DNA from: Chromobotia macracanthus | Taxonomy: Eukaryota; Chordata; Actinopteri; Cypriniformes; Botiidae | DNA: 64,000 bases | Assembly (NCBI GenBank): GCA_036877525.1 | Contig: JAZGTH010000140.1 | Span: 118,501 to 182,500, forward strand | Direction of reading: 5' to 3' | Part shown: positions 62,612 to 64,000 of the stretch, piece by piece | Position numbering within the stretch: the stretch's first letter is position 1 | How the letters are laid out: each line of letters begins with the position of its first letter | The notes under the pieces: model-generated | What the model was told of the DNA's origin: nothing | The model's database searches: none | The model's input: the letters and a program-made list of their open reading frames with translations, nothing else | Translations under genes and position numbers: made by a program

Positions 62612-63485
62612 CTGGAGAAAAACACACATATCAGTTCTGATCCAAATGCGCACACGCGCATACATTAGTTTTGATCCAAACATACACACACATAAAACCA
62701 TACATACAATTAATTCGATTTTACGTTTTAACAATTTTAATCGAGGTGTCGCGATTTTTAAAACTATTAGCGCATGCATCCAATTAGATACATTGTCAAT
62801 ACAATGGTAGAATAATCAAGTGTCAATATTTTGGTGCACTCTTTGTAGAAAATGGCATTATGGAGACGGATGGCTCTTCTAAGCGTGTTTAGTGCGGGTG
62901 GGAATATTGTGACCTGTCATGTGACCTACATGTTTATCATGTTTCCACAATGGTCTGCAAAGTGCTATTAGTTATTTTTGTTTTACAAACATTTGAGGCT
63001 AGTAACACTGCTGTTACTTTCAGAAATGTAGAATTCACTTGACGTTGAGTTGACTGAGATAACAGAATGTTTACATTGGTTAAGATGTGGGTAAGATGTT
63101 TGCTTTGATATTTCATTCACATCTTTTCATTCATAACTTTGCAATACAAAAATACAACTTTTCTTACCCAGATGGTTCTTCAAAGTTACTAATAAAGAGA
63201 ATGTTATTTCAATCTTGTAGTTATGTTTTATTTTGGCTAGTAAACATTTTTTAAAAACTGAAATCGTCATGCATCAAGCGTTCTGAAATTTTTTTTTTTG
63301 CTAAATCACCCAGCCCTAACACACACATCTGTTTTGATCCAAACATACACACAACTAAACACACACACATCCGTTACACTCTAAAGCAGGTGAAGCATGA
63401 GTTCACGCAAACTTATTACACCCTAATTTTGAACCAATAGTGTTTCAGCCTGTAGGAAGTTTTGTTGGACACAGGTATCAGTGTA
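62612..63485. other. bub1: bub1 intron reaching the right edge
   Basis: AT-rich with short CA runs. No further bub1 exon was recognised, so the preceding exons lie outside the window. Confidence 0.5.
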
Positions 63486-63509
63486 TCAGTGCCTGAAGAG
63501 CCATACAGA

Positions 63510-64000
<491 letters not shown>

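Overview
The window reads as vertebrate nuclear DNA from a teleost, most likely a cypriniform or close relative. Signs are spliced genes with GT-AG introns, fish-like orthologues (htr1e, znf292, gjb7, smim8, bub1), a decayed Tc1-like transposon with long terminal repeats, a tRNA-derived SINE, dispersed repeats that I remember as common in carp/zebrafish-type genomes, and abundant micro- and minisatellites. The species call is inference.

Layout. (1) 1-11943, minus strand: one long gene whose 22 recognisable exons splice in a single open frame. It joins an N-terminal CRAL-TRIO (Sec14-like) domain, a spectrin-like helical region, a long disordered middle and a C-terminal actin fold that runs off the left edge. 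(2) 13005-13625, minus: smim8, a two-exon small membrane protein gene with a GC-AG intron. (3) 15800-16594, plus: the intronless coding exon of a beta connexin, gjb7. (4) 17661-30180, minus: znf292, complete in eight coding exons. Seven small exons precede one 6.8-kb exon that carries all the zinc fingers. Intron 1 holds a 2.3-kb minisatellite of 38-bp units, and a second, 1.36-kb minisatellite of 33/34-bp units lies just upstream of the promoter. (5) 33752-34888, minus: htr1e, a serotonin receptor in one coding exon, with candidate upstream 5' UTR exons. (6) About 35-56.5 kb: gene-poor DNA with a SINE, a 1.9-kb CA-rich array, MITE-like and other repeats, and a dead Tc1-like element at 53848-55359. 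(7) 56594-62611 and beyond the right edge, minus: the C-terminal part of bub1, with the Mad1-binding CD1 motif and the complete kinase domain. The window ends in a GA/GACA satellite.

The order htr1e - znf292 - gjb7 - smim8 with their relative orientations matches what I know of human 6q14-15. This synteny, plus sequence, is the basis for naming the connexin gjb7. The genes do not form a pathway: they cover chromatin/transcription (znf292), gap junctions (gjb7), amine signalling (htr1e), a small membrane protein (smim8) and the spindle checkpoint (bub1).

The item most worth attention is the CRAL-TRIO/spectrin/actin-like fusion gene. All 21 splice junctions inside the window are phase-compatible, so the actin fold appears to be a genuine C-terminal domain of the same protein. 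I know of no characterised protein with this architecture.
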